The notes beneath the pieces were generated by a model. The model was not told the origin of the DNA, ran no database searches, and saw only the letters and a program-made list of their open reading frames with translations. The position numbers and the translations under genes were made by a program. DNA of 7,333 nt from Propionibacteriaceae bacterium (GTDB lineage: Bacteria; Actinomycetota; Actinomycetes; Propionibacteriales; Propionibacteriaceae). Where the stretch lies: positions 1 through 7,333 of the forward strand of contig JAICEV010000172.1 in NCBI GenBank assembly GCA_025923975.1, given 5' to 3'. Shown here piece by piece: positions 1 through 5,814 of this stretch. Numbering within the stretch: the stretch's first letter is position 1; the number at the start of each line of letters is the position of its first letter.

Positions 1-225
1 CGTCGCCAACTCGGTGAAGGGAAGCCGCGTGTGGTACCGATCCATCGTCAGCAACAACACCCGGCTTGCCTGCCGGTGTAATTCTTGGGCCAGTTCCAGG
101 AACGCCACACCATCCATGCCTGGCAGCCGCAGATCGGCGGCGATCAGTGCCACGTCCTCGCCACTTATTGCCAACTGCAAGATAACTTCTCTGGCCCCAG
201 GCCAGATCAACGGACCCTCCAGCAC
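1..225 (-). CDS. Receiver-like N-terminus, partial; probable response-regulator/FAD-oxidoreductase fusion protein
   Basis: The minus strand encodes 75 residues before the window edge cuts the gene. Residues 25-39 (VALIAADLRLPGMDG) form the beta3 region of a CheY-like receiver; Asp31 sits where the phosphoacceptor Asp would be, followed by the loop LPGMDG. Residues 56-75 (VLLLTMDRYHTRLPFTELAT) follow as beta4 and beyond. From memory, this MDRYHTR-PFTELAT string is typical of the receiver-like domain fused ahead of a thioredoxin-reductase-type FAD oxidoreductase in actinobacteria; the oxidoreductase part would lie left of the window, so the fusion is inference. I chose GTG at 223-225 because a weak purine-rich stretch (GGCAGGCGG) precedes it. 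The frame stays open upstream to a stop at 472-474, but that translation is not receiver-like. The beta1 acidic pair that binds Mg in normal receivers is not visible, so phosphorylation may not occur. The gene is divergent from the PRC-barrel gene. Coding is fairly sure; start and full product are not. Confidence 0.6.
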   Translation of the reverse strand, partial: MLEGPLIWPGAREVILQLAISGEDVALIAADLRLPGMDGVAFLELAQELHRQASRVLLLTMDRYHTRLPFTELAT

Positions 226-293
226 CTGTGACCGCCTGCCCGTGGCATCTTCTGGCGCATCCCTTTCAGCTTGCTCACCGGGGTGGCGATTCT

Positions 294-307
294 CACCCCT
301 AGGGGTG
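294..307. promoter_or_regulatory. Perfect 14-bp GC-rich palindrome, candidate operator
   Basis: CACCCCTAGGGGTG is its own reverse complement and lies in the 220-base region between two divergent genes. The half-site GGGGTG occurs again at 280-285 in direct orientation to the right-hand arm, with the starts 22 bases apart, about two helical turns; the longer match is GGGGTGG(C/T)(G/T)AT at 280-290 and 302-312. Such C-run/G-run palindromes resemble operators of CsoR/RcnR-family metal or formaldehyde repressors, but the regulator is not identifiable here and no metal gene is nearby. It could also be chance in GC-rich DNA. Confidence 0.35.
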
Positions 308-431
308 GTTATCTCGGCTGACCTAAGTGAAATGATTGATCTCGGTCCGACGGACGCCACCAAGCAACAACGCCACCCCGCGCCCGTCGGGGCCAAACAA
401 GTGGCCAACGCGTGAGGACCTACCACACCTT

Positions 432-439
432 GAGAGGAG
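432..439 (+). promoter_or_regulatory. Ribosome binding site of the PRC-barrel gene
   Basis: GAGAGGAG lies six bases before the ATG at 446. It is one of the clearest Shine-Dalgarno sequences in the window and fixes the start of the PRC-barrel gene, in contrast with neighbouring genes that have none. Confidence 0.75.
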
Positions 440-445
440 CGTGAC

Positions 446-808
446 ATGACCACTGACTGGGACCCGTGGAGCTACCGCGAGCAATCGGGCATGACAGCGC
501 AGGGCAGCGCCAACCTCGTCGGCTACAGCGTAGAAGCTACCGACGGCGGGATTGGCAAAGTCGATGAGGCGACCAATGAGGTCGGATCCAGCTACATCGT
601 GGTCGATACAGGGCCGTGGATCTTCGGCAAGAAGGTGCTTCTGCCGGCCGGCACCATCGATCGGGTCGACGTCGACGGAGGGAACGTCTACGTCGATCTG
701 ACAAAGGACCAGATTAAGGATTCCCCCGAGTTTGACCAGAGCAGCTACAACGAACCTGCCTACCGCAACAGAGTCGGCGATTATTACGGTCGCTACTACA
801 CCAGGTAG
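446..808 (+). CDS. Small PRC-barrel domain protein with Tyr-rich tail
   Basis: This 120-residue soluble protein has no signal peptide or membrane segment. Residues about 22-95 match the PRC-barrel fold: an opening like NLVGYSVEATDGGIGKVDEA, then a strand (SSYIVVDTGPW), a basic turn and strand (GKKVLLPAGTIDRVD) and a last strand (NVYVDLTKDQIKDSPEF). PRC barrels are small beta-barrel domains found in photosynthetic reaction centre H subunits, the ribosome maturation factor RimM and many stand-alone actinobacterial proteins whose role is mostly unknown. The last 20 residues are unusual: Y101, Y106, Y113, Y114, Y117 and Y118, with four arginines between and after them, give a basic aromatic tail outside the barrel. 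The start has a strong ribosome binding site and the gene is followed by a strong hairpin, so it is probably a monocistronic transcript. The fold is confident; the function is unknown and a stress-related role is only a guess. Confidence 0.88.
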   Translation: MTTDWDPWSYREQSGMTAQGSANLVGYSVEATDGGIGKVDEATNEVGSSYIVVDTGPWIFGKKVLLPAGTIDRVDVDGGNVYVDLTKDQIKDSPEFDQSSYNEPAYRNRVGDYYGRYYTR

Positions 809-832
809 TGATCAGTTCCTGCACGATGAACC

Positions 833-866
833 AAGGGCCTGGCCGGGACACTCCGGCCAGGCCCTT
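833..866. terminator. Strong symmetric hairpin terminator between convergent genes
   Basis: A perfect 14-bp stem, AAGGGCCTGGCCGG at 833-846 and its complement at 853-866, encloses a six-base loop (GACACT). It starts 24 bases after the PRC-barrel stop and lies about 64 bases beyond the stop of the convergent polymerase gene. Because the stem begins with AA and ends with TT, the structure is nearly the same on both strands and could end transcription from both sides. No long U-tract follows on either strand, which is common for actinobacterial terminators. Confidence 0.85.
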
Positions 867-929
867 CGGTTCGCTGAGCGATCACGATGTAGAGGTGACG
901 ATATTAGGCGTTGTGCTAGTGCGCAACAC

Positions 930-2021
930 TTAAGCAAGGCCCTCTTTTTCCCTTGTTTCATTAGTCATTCTGCTTGGCTGGACTCTAGATGGCTCGCCGG
1001 GCATCTTTGGATAGTCCGGCGGGTACGGCATCTCTGCGCCGCCGTACTTGCCCGTGCCCAACACCCGTTCATCGCGCGCATACATCTCGAGAGCAGCGTC
1101 GATGCTGCGCGGCTGGAGCTCGTAGAAGGCTCGCCACGCATCACCAACCTCGGCAAACCGCCCAGGCATCGAACTGACTGTAAAGTCCTCCGGAGCGACA
1201 TCGCTGAGTTCCTCCCAAGTCAAAGGGGCGGAGACGACTGCGGTAGGCGTCGGCCGGATGGAATAGGCGGACGCGATGGTCCGGTCCCGAGCCATCTGGT
1301 TGAAGTCAACGAAGATGCGAGCGCCGCGCTCCTCCTTCCACCAGCTCACCGTGACGTGGTCAGGCATTCGGCGAGACAGCTCGCGGCCCAGCGCGATCAC
1401 GGCATGCCGTGCCTCGATGAAGCCGTACGCAGGCTCGATCGGCACGAACACATGGACCCCGCGACCCCCGCTGGTCTTCGGGAATCCCACCAGATCAGCG
1501 TCCTCTAACACCGAGCGCAGCTCATGCGCGGCGCGTGCGGCGTCAGCGAAATCGGTACCAGGTTGTGGGTCAAGATCAATCCGCAGCTGGTCGACCTTCT
1601 CGGTGTCGGCTCGCGTCACCGGCCACGGGTGGTAACGGAGTGTGCCCAGATTCGCCATCCAGGCGATGGTTGCCAGCTCGGTGGCACAGACCTCGTCGGC
1701 GGTCCGACCGGACGGAAAGGTGATGGTCACCGTCTCCACCCAGTTGGGCATGCCTTTGGAAGGCGCCCGCTTCTGGTAGAAGGCCTCGCCGTGCGAGTCG
1801 CTGCGGGTGCTGAGCTTTACGTCGGGCCGGTATCCGCCAGGCCAACGCTCCATGGTGACCGGCCGATCCTTGAGGGCCGGAAAGATGCCGTCGCCGACGG
1901 CAATCACGTAAGAGACGATGTCCAGCTTGGTCAGCCCGACGTCAGGAAAATAGATCTTGTCCGGACTAGTCACCCTTACGGTGCGGTTACCGACCTCGAG
2001 CTCGACCGCTGGCACCGGCAT
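930..2021 (-). CDS. Stand-alone LigD-type primase-polymerase (PolDom)
   Basis: The 363-residue protein is an archaeo-eukaryotic primase superfamily polymerase like the polymerase domain of bacterial LigD, which adds NTPs or dNTPs during end joining and gap repair. Residues about 10-300 cover the domain: TSPDKIYFPDVGLTK (18-32), the YQKRAP block (82-87), LGTLRYHPWP (125-134) with His131, the metal-binding DxD as IDLDP with Asp149 and Asp151, the nucleotide-binding KTSGGRGVH (182-190) ending in His190, and FVDFNQ with the third metal ligand Asp239. All expected catalytic residues are present. No ligase or 3'-phosphoesterase domain is attached, and no Ku gene is in view, so it resembles the separate mycobacterial PolD/Prim-PolC proteins rather than full LigD. 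Residues about 310-363 form a Pro-rich, basic tail. The ATG at 2019-2021 has no Shine-Dalgarno but sits six bases after a -10-like TATGCT. Divergent from msrB. Family assignment is secure; whether it works with Ku/LigD or in excision repair is not visible. Confidence 0.93.
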   Translation of the reverse strand: MPVPAVELEVGNRTVRVTSPDKIYFPDVGLTKLDIVSYVIAVGDGIFPALKDRPVTMERWPGGYRPDVKLSTRSDSHGEAFYQKRAPSKGMPNWVETVTITFPSGRTADEVCATELATIAWMANLGTLRYHPWPVTRADTEKVDQLRIDLDPQPGTDFADAARAAHELRSVLEDADLVGFPKTSGGRGVHVFVPIEPAYGFIEARHAVIALGRELSRRMPDHVTVSWWKEERGARIFVDFNQMARDRTIASAYSIRPTPTAVVSAPLTWEELSDVAPEDFTVSSMPGRFAEVGDAWRAFYELQPRSIDAALEMYARDERVLGTGKYGGAEMPYPPDYPKMPGEPSRVQPSRMTNETREKEGLA

Positions 2022-2027
2022 GGCGTC

Positions 2028-2033
2028 AGCATA
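2028..2033 (-). promoter_or_regulatory. Candidate -10 box for leaderless polymerase mRNA
   Basis: On the minus strand TATGCT fits the actinobacterial -10 pattern TANNNT and is followed by exactly six bases and then the ATG of the polymerase gene. That spacing puts the predicted transcription start on the A of the start codon. No convincing -35 hexamer is visible. The absence of a ribosome binding site before the ATG supports leaderless translation. Confidence 0.5.
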
Positions 2034-2058
2034 GGTGAGTACTGTCGGGAACAGGCAG

Positions 2059-2072
2059 ACCGCGTCGGCGGT
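2059..2072. promoter_or_regulatory. Inverted repeat in the polymerase/msrB divergent region
   Basis: ACCGC-GTCG-GCGGT forms two perfect 5-bp arms around a four-base spacer, midway between the divergent polymerase and msrB starts. It may be an operator for either gene or a small hairpin in the msrB leader. Arms this short in GC-rich DNA can arise by chance. Confidence 0.25.
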
Positions 2073-2092
2073 TGTCAGATGTGCCCCGCAAC

Positions 2093-2099
2093 GGAGAGG
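2093..2099 (+). promoter_or_regulatory. Ribosome binding site that fixes the msrB start
   Basis: GGAGAGG lies five bases before the ATG at 2105. This decides for that ATG over an in-frame TTG at 2072, which has no such site and would place the GGAGAGG inside the coding region. Confidence 0.75.
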
Positions 2100-2104
2100 C
2101 AGAC

Positions 2105-2542
2105 ATGACCGACACGCAGAACAATCCGGCCGCCCAGGTAGGCAAAGTCATCAAGTCCGAGGCCGAGTGGCGCGCCCAGCTCACCCCATTTGAATACAAG
2201 GTCCTGCGCGAAGCCGGGACGGAACGTCCCTTCACCGGCGAATACACCGACACCAAGACCGAGGGCGTCTACCGCTGCAAGGCCTGCGGCAGCGAGCTGT
2301 TCCGCAGTGATCAGAAGTTCGAGTCACACTGTGGCTGGCCCTCCTTCTTCGCTCCTCTAGCGGAAGATCGGGTGCGCTACATCGAGGACAACTCGCTGTT
2401 CATGAAGCGAGTCGAGGTTCGCTGCGCCACCTGCGACTCACACCTGGGTCATGTGTTCGAAGGCGAGGGTTACGGCACCCCGACTGACCTGCGCTACTGC
2501 ATCAACTCGGTCTCGCTCACCCTCGAGCCAGCTCGTTCCTGA
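2105..2542 (+). CDS. msrB: Peptide-methionine (R)-S-oxide reductase MsrB
   Basis: This 145-residue cytosolic enzyme reduces the R epimer of methionine sulfoxide in proteins, repairing oxidative damage with electrons normally from thioredoxin. The whole SelR/MsrB domain is present: EWRAQLTPFEYKVLREAGTE (21-40) with RPFTGEY next, the structural zinc site as two CxxC pairs (Cys58/Cys61 and Cys107/Cys110), ESHCGWPSF (73-81), SHLGHVF with His113 and His116, and the catalytic Cys132 in RYCINSVSL. Cys76 in the CGWPSF motif is a further cysteine whose role I do not assign. The length is normal for a single-domain MsrB and no MsrA is fused. The gene is divergent from the polymerase gene and convergent with chdC, whose stop codon begins only four bases beyond the msrB stop. 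MsrB next to the heme genes agrees with the mycobacterial order as I remember it. Function is confident; a promoter upstream is not clear. Confidence 0.96.
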   Translation: MTDTQNNPAAQVGKVIKSEAEWRAQLTPFEYKVLREAGTERPFTGEYTDTKTEGVYRCKACGSELFRSDQKFESHCGWPSFFAPLAEDRVRYIEDNSLFMKRVEVRCATCDSHLGHVFEGEGYGTPTDLRYCINSVSLTLEPARS

Positions 2543-2546
2543 CCCC

Positions 2547-3227
2547 TCACCAGAGAGCGAGGATGCTGCTCAGTTCTCGTCGCCGACCGGTGTAGAACGG
2601 CACCTCCTCGCGGGTGTGACGGCGCGCCGCGGCCGCCCGCAGCGCTCGCATCAAGTCGACGATGCGATGCAGTTCGTCAGCCTCAAACGCCAGCATCCAC
2701 TCGTAGTCGCCTAGGGCAAAGGATGAGACGGTGTTGGCCCGTACGTCGGGATAGGGCCGGGCCAGCGTGCCGTGCTCGGTGAGCATGGCACGCCGCTCCT
2801 CTTCCGGCAGCAGGTACCACTCGTAGGAGCGCACAAAGGGATAGACGCAGAGGTAGGCCTTGGGCTCTTCATCCTGCATGAACGCCGGCACATGACCCTT
2901 GTTGAACTCCGCCGGGCGGTGCAGAGCCATCTGCGACCAGACCGGCACTAGATGCACACCGAGGCCGGAGCGGCGTAACGCGTGATAGGCGTCCTGCAGC
3001 GTGTCCGAGCTCGGCGCGTGCCACCAGACCATCAGGTCGGCGTCGGCACGCAGGCCGGCGACGTCGTACCAGCCACGGATCACCAGGTCACCCTCTTGCG
3101 TGGCATGGTCGATCGCCTTCAGCGCTGCATCCGCGGTCTCGTACGCCGGGTCGTCCAGCTGCCCCTCTTTCTTGAACACTGACCACATCGTGTAGCGAAT
3201 CGTCGAGTTGATCTCGCGCGCCTTCAT
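2547..3227 (-). CDS. chdC: Coproheme decarboxylase ChdC (HemQ), actinobacterial type
   Basis: The 226-residue protein belongs to the chlorite-dismutase-like family and catalyses the last step of the coproporphyrin-dependent heme pathway: two H2O2-dependent oxidative decarboxylations of coproheme III, through a three-propionate intermediate, to heme b. The actinobacterial signature is seen: LMVWWHAPS (65-73), CVYPFVRSYEWYLLP (127-141), EHGTLARPYPDVRANTVSSF (151-170) and GDYEWMLAFEADELHRIVDL (173-192). From the spacing known for Corynebacterium diphtheriae ChdC (His118, Tyr135, His158) I assign Tyr129 as the catalytic radical tyrosine, His152 as the axial heme ligand and His112 as the distal histidine; all three are offset by six, as expected. 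The ATG overlaps the hemY stop as ATGA and has AGGAGAG at 3234-3240, six bases before it, inside hemY. It is the last gene of the heme operon. Not a true chlorite dismutase, judging by family and context. Confidence 0.96.
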   Translation of the reverse strand: MKAREINSTIRYTMWSVFKKEGQLDDPAYETADAALKAIDHATQEGDLVIRGWYDVAGLRADADLMVWWHAPSSDTLQDAYHALRRSGLGVHLVPVWSQMALHRPAEFNKGHVPAFMQDEEPKAYLCVYPFVRSYEWYLLPEEERRAMLTEHGTLARPYPDVRANTVSSFALGDYEWMLAFEADELHRIVDLMRALRAAAARRHTREEVPFYTGRRRELSSILALW

Positions 3228-4654
3228 CTCCCGCTCTCCTCGAGTTGATCTTCGCTCTTGATCAACGCATCACGGCCCAGGCCAAAGTCAGCTGCGAGAG
3301 CGTCGACCGCGGCTCGTGCCGAATCCAGGCAGGCCGCGATCCCCACCCCGTCCAACGCTGCACCGGCCACCGCTAACCCCGGTCTGCCTGCCACCTCTGA
3401 GCGCAGCTGGCTGACGAGATCTCTATGTCCGATCTGGTACTGCGGCAAGGCGCCACCCCAGCGGTTCACGACACCATGGACGAGCGAGGCCGAGTCCCAG
3501 CCGGGAATAGTCAAGGCCTCACTGAACGTGCGATCAATGACTGCGCGGTCGGTGATCTGGAGACTCGTCGGCTCCCCATGCCGTCCAATGCTCACACGTA
3601 CGACTTCGACCCCCGAACCCCAGGCTCGACGCGTTTGGGAGGCAACCCAAGGCCACTTGATCGATGAGTACGTCAACGCTTTGATCGTCGGTAGCTCGCC
3701 GGGCGGCACCAAGAGCCCCGAGGCGTCCGATCGCACTCCCCGCACCACCATGGTGATGACGGCGACTGACGCATACGGCAGACGAGCGAACTCCTGCGCC
3801 GAGTCCACCAGACCGGAGAGCAGTCGCCCAGTCGCTGTGGCAGGCGCAGTGAGCAACACTCCATCGGCCATGATCATCTCTGGGGCGCCGGCAGCGCCTA
3901 TGACCAGCTGATATCTTCCCGCCACATGATCAAGCGCTCGGACGGCCGCACCCGGCCGCAGTACAACCCCGTGCCGATCAAGATCATCAACGAGTGCGTC
4001 GACCATGATCGATACACCGCCACGCAGCCCGGCAAACACCGGACCGTCCTGGCCCTCCTGGCTTATCGCTTGGGCGTGCCGAAGCAGTGAGCCACCGCCC
4101 TTGGCACGCAGGAACAGGTCATGGGCTACGGCATCGAAAGAGAGCCGTCGCGCGTATCCGGCGTAAACCCCGCCAAGCAGCGGCTCTAGGAGTCGATCAG
4201 TCACCTCTGGGCCAAACCGTTCTTCGACATAACGGCCAATGGCGACATCGCGATCAAATTCGGGCGCGGGCCGTTCTGGCTCTGCGGCCGCCGTCCGCCA
4301 ACCTTGAGCTGATAGCAAACCGGCCAGCTGCGGAACGTCGGTCGGTACCCCGAGAAACGAGGCCGGCATCGCATGCAGATGACCGCCTACCAGCAATTGC
4401 GGTTTGGCCTCAGTCGGATGCACCACGCGAGAGCCCAAGCCGAGCTCATTGATCAGCTCCAGACCCTCAGGGCGGCGCGCCAGGATCGACTCTGCGCCAC
4501 CGTCCAGACGTACCCCGTTTATCGCCACCGGGGCAAGCTTGCCGCCCCATCGGTTGCCAGCCTCGAGCACGATGACATCAACACCGTGCAGGGCGAGCAA
4601 TCGGGCTGCACTGAGCCCGGTGATTCCGCCGCCAACGACAGCAACTCTGATCAT
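3224..4654 (-). CDS. hemY: Coproporphyrinogen III oxidase CgoX (HemY/HemG-type FAD flavoprotein)
   Basis: The 476-residue FAD enzyme oxidises coproporphyrinogen III to coproporphyrin III with O2, before iron insertion. It is often labelled protoporphyrinogen oxidase, but with ChdC downstream the coproporphyrinogen role is the better call. Visible features are the N-terminal Rossmann dinucleotide-binding motif VAVVGGGITGL (4-14), Glu31 in VLEAG for the FAD ribose, RWGGK (35-39), DGGAES (51-56), the family motif EPLLGGVYAG (157-166) and the C-terminal FAD-binding stretch GVGIAACLDSAR (436-447). The length is normal for the family. No transmembrane segment is obvious, so the enzyme is probably soluble or peripheral. 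It starts inside the hemE stop (ATGA at 4651-4654) with only a weak GGCGGGTGGTGG upstream, so it likely depends on translational coupling to hemE. The last ~20 residues are polar and acidic and outside the fold. Confidence 0.95.
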   Translation of the reverse strand: MIRVAVVGGGITGLSAARLLALHGVDVIVLEAGNRWGGKLAPVAINGVRLDGGAESILARRPEGLELINELGLGSRVVHPTEAKPQLLVGGHLHAMPASFLGVPTDVPQLAGLLSAQGWRTAAAEPERPAPEFDRDVAIGRYVEERFGPEVTDRLLEPLLGGVYAGYARRLSFDAVAHDLFLRAKGGGSLLRHAQAISQEGQDGPVFAGLRGGVSIMVDALVDDLDRHGVVLRPGAAVRALDHVAGRYQLVIGAAGAPEMIMADGVLLTAPATATGRLLSGLVDSAQEFARLPYASVAVITMVVRGVRSDASGLLVPPGELPTIKALTYSSIKWPWVASQTRRAWGSGVEVVRVSIGRHGEPTSLQITDRAVIDRTFSEALTIPGWDSASLVHGVVNRWGGALPQYQIGHRDLVSQLRSEVAGRPGLAVAGAALDGVGIAACLDSARAAVDALAADFGLGRDALIKSEDQLEESGR

Positions 4655-5751
4655 CGGCCACCACCCGCCGCAGATACACCTGCCAGCTCTTCGCGGGCCT
4701 CACGCCGCAGCTGGGCACCCTCGGTGTGGACTAGCTCGACGATCATGGCCAGGGCTTCAGGGTCGGCGTCCGGGGGCACACCATGCCCGAGGTTGAAGAT
4801 GTGACCAGGCGCCGCAGCGCCCGACGTGATGACCTCTCGAGCGCGCTCGGACAGCACCGGCCAGGGAGCCGACAGCAGCGCGGGATCAAGGTTGCCCTGC
4901 AGGGCGTAGCGGTCACCAACCCGGCGGCTTGCCTCAGCCAGCGGCAGCCGCCAGTCCACGCCGATGACCTCCGCCCCGGCCTCGCCCATCAGGCCAAGCA
5001 ACTCAGAGGTGCCGACACCGAAGTGGATCCGTGGCACACCGGTATCAGTCAGCGCCTGCAACACTCGCGCTGAGTACGGCTGCGCGTACCGCCGGTAATC
5101 CTCGGCACTGAGACTGCCGACCCATGAGTCGAAGAGCTGCACGACCGTGGCACCAGCCGCCACCTGGACCCGCAGGAAGGCCGCAGACAGATCGGCGAGC
5201 CGGGTACAGAGCGCATGCCACAATGACGGCTCGCTAATCATTAAAGCCTTCGTCGCCGCGTAGTCCCGGCTCGGTCCGCCCTCTACTAGATAGCTGGCCA
5301 GGGTGAACGGGGCACCGGCAAAACCGATCAGCGGACGATCGCCGAGCTGGCCGGTGATCAGCCCGACCGCTTCGGTGACGTACCGCAGGCGGTCAGGATT
5401 CAGCGGCTGTAGTTGCTCGAGGTCCTCAGATCTGCGGATCGGACGAGCTATCACCGGCCCCTGACCGGAGACGATGTCGAGATCGACTCCGGCTGCTTTG
5501 AGCGGCAGCATGATGTCGGAGTACAAGACCGCAGCGTCGACGCCGTAGCGACGTACTGGTTGCATGGTGATTTCAGCCACTAGCTCCGGCCGCATGCAGC
5601 TCTCAAGCATCCCGATGCCTTTACGGCTGGCCCGATACTCCGGAAGCGATCGCCCGGCCTGTCTCATGAACCACACGGGCACGCGATCGTTCGGGTGAAT
5701 CTTGCGGCACGCGGCCACGAGCAGGGGCAGATCAGAAGTCGGGCCGCGCAC
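4651..5751 (-). CDS. hemE: Uroporphyrinogen III decarboxylase HemE
   Basis: The 366-residue cytosolic enzyme removes four acetate carboxyls from uroporphyrinogen III to give coproporphyrinogen III and needs no cofactor. Both family signatures are present: VPVWFMRQAGRSLPEY (24-39) with Arg30 and Arg34, and GFAGAPFTLASYLVEG (143-158). By comparison with the human enzyme, Asp79 in LYSDIMLPLKAAG is the key pyrrole-NH-binding aspartate (human Asp86), Tyr154 corresponds to Tyr164 and His323 in NLGHGVPPDADPE to His339. The start is GTG at 5749-5751, the first possible start after an in-frame stop five codons upstream; there is no Shine-Dalgarno. An inverted repeat lies directly upstream. First gene of the operon hemE-hemY-chdC, with 4-base overlaps at both junctions, and divergent from the DUF3000 gene. 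Ferrochelatase and the early heme genes are not in the window. The identification is secure. Confidence 0.97.
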   Translation of the reverse strand: MRGPTSDLPLLVAACRKIHPNDRVPVWFMRQAGRSLPEYRASRKGIGMLESCMRPELVAEITMQPVRRYGVDAAVLYSDIMLPLKAAGVDLDIVSGQGPVIARPIRRSEDLEQLQPLNPDRLRYVTEAVGLITGQLGDRPLIGFAGAPFTLASYLVEGGPSRDYAATKALMISEPSLWHALCTRLADLSAAFLRVQVAAGATVVQLFDSWVGSLSAEDYRRYAQPYSARVLQALTDTGVPRIHFGVGTSELLGLMGEAGAEVIGVDWRLPLAEASRRVGDRYALQGNLDPALLSAPWPVLSERAREVITSGAAAPGHIFNLGHGVPPDADPEALAMIVELVHTEGAQLRREAREELAGVSAAGGGR

Positions 5752-5752
5752 T

Positions 5753-5768
5753 CGTGAATCTTTTCACG
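5753..5768. promoter_or_regulatory. Inverted repeat touching the hemE start, candidate operator
   Basis: CGTGAA-TCTT-TTCACG has perfect 6-bp arms around a four-base spacer and ends one base from the hemE GTG. If hemE is leaderless, the repeat covers its -10 region (AAAGAT on the minus strand at about -12 to -7), an ideal place for a repressor. As RNA it could instead be a weak hairpin. I do not recognise the cognate regulator. Confidence 0.35.
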
Positions 5769-5814
5769 GTCGGAAAACCCGGCGCGTCGAAACTCCCGCC
5801 TATTGGCGGCCGAA

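Noticed and set aside
14..415. Plus-strand open frame of 133 codons over the receiver-like gene and its upstream region
   Set aside because: The translation is low complexity and family-less, while the opposite strand gives a recognisable receiver sequence; it is a GC-rich shadow.
910..927. Small hairpin GTTGTGC-TAGT-GCGCAAC just beyond the polymerase stop
   Set aside because: On the minus strand, where it would have to work as the polymerase terminator, the stem contains a C-A mismatch and no U-tract follows; the hairpin at 833-866 is far stronger.
2042..2080. Possible DNA-damage promoter elements (mycobacterial TTGTCR-type at 2042-2050 and 2072-2080; LexA box) upstream of msrB and the polymerase gene
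   Set aside because: The TGTC-containing stretches match only partly and no TANNNT box stands eight bases downstream; no LexA-type CGAAC-N4-GTTCG box is present.
2072..2104. An upstream TTG start for MsrB adding 11 residues
   Set aside because: The GGAGAGG at 2093-2099 is ideally spaced for ATG 2105, and the added residues do not resemble the MsrB N-terminus.
732..2108. Long plus-strand open frames (732-1508, 1276-1635, 1524-2108) opposite the polymerase gene
   Set aside because: They are antisense to a complete, motif-bearing polymerase; their translations are Arg/Ala/His-rich with no recognisable domain.
2547..3227. Annotation as chlorite dismutase
   Set aside because: The sequence has the actinobacterial ChdC signature with Tyr129 and lies in a heme operon, so coproheme decarboxylase is the better call.
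3258..4804. Plus-strand open frames of 120-217 codons opposite hemY and hemE
   Set aside because: They are shadows of well-supported enzymes, with no start signals and compositions typical of antisense GC-rich frames.
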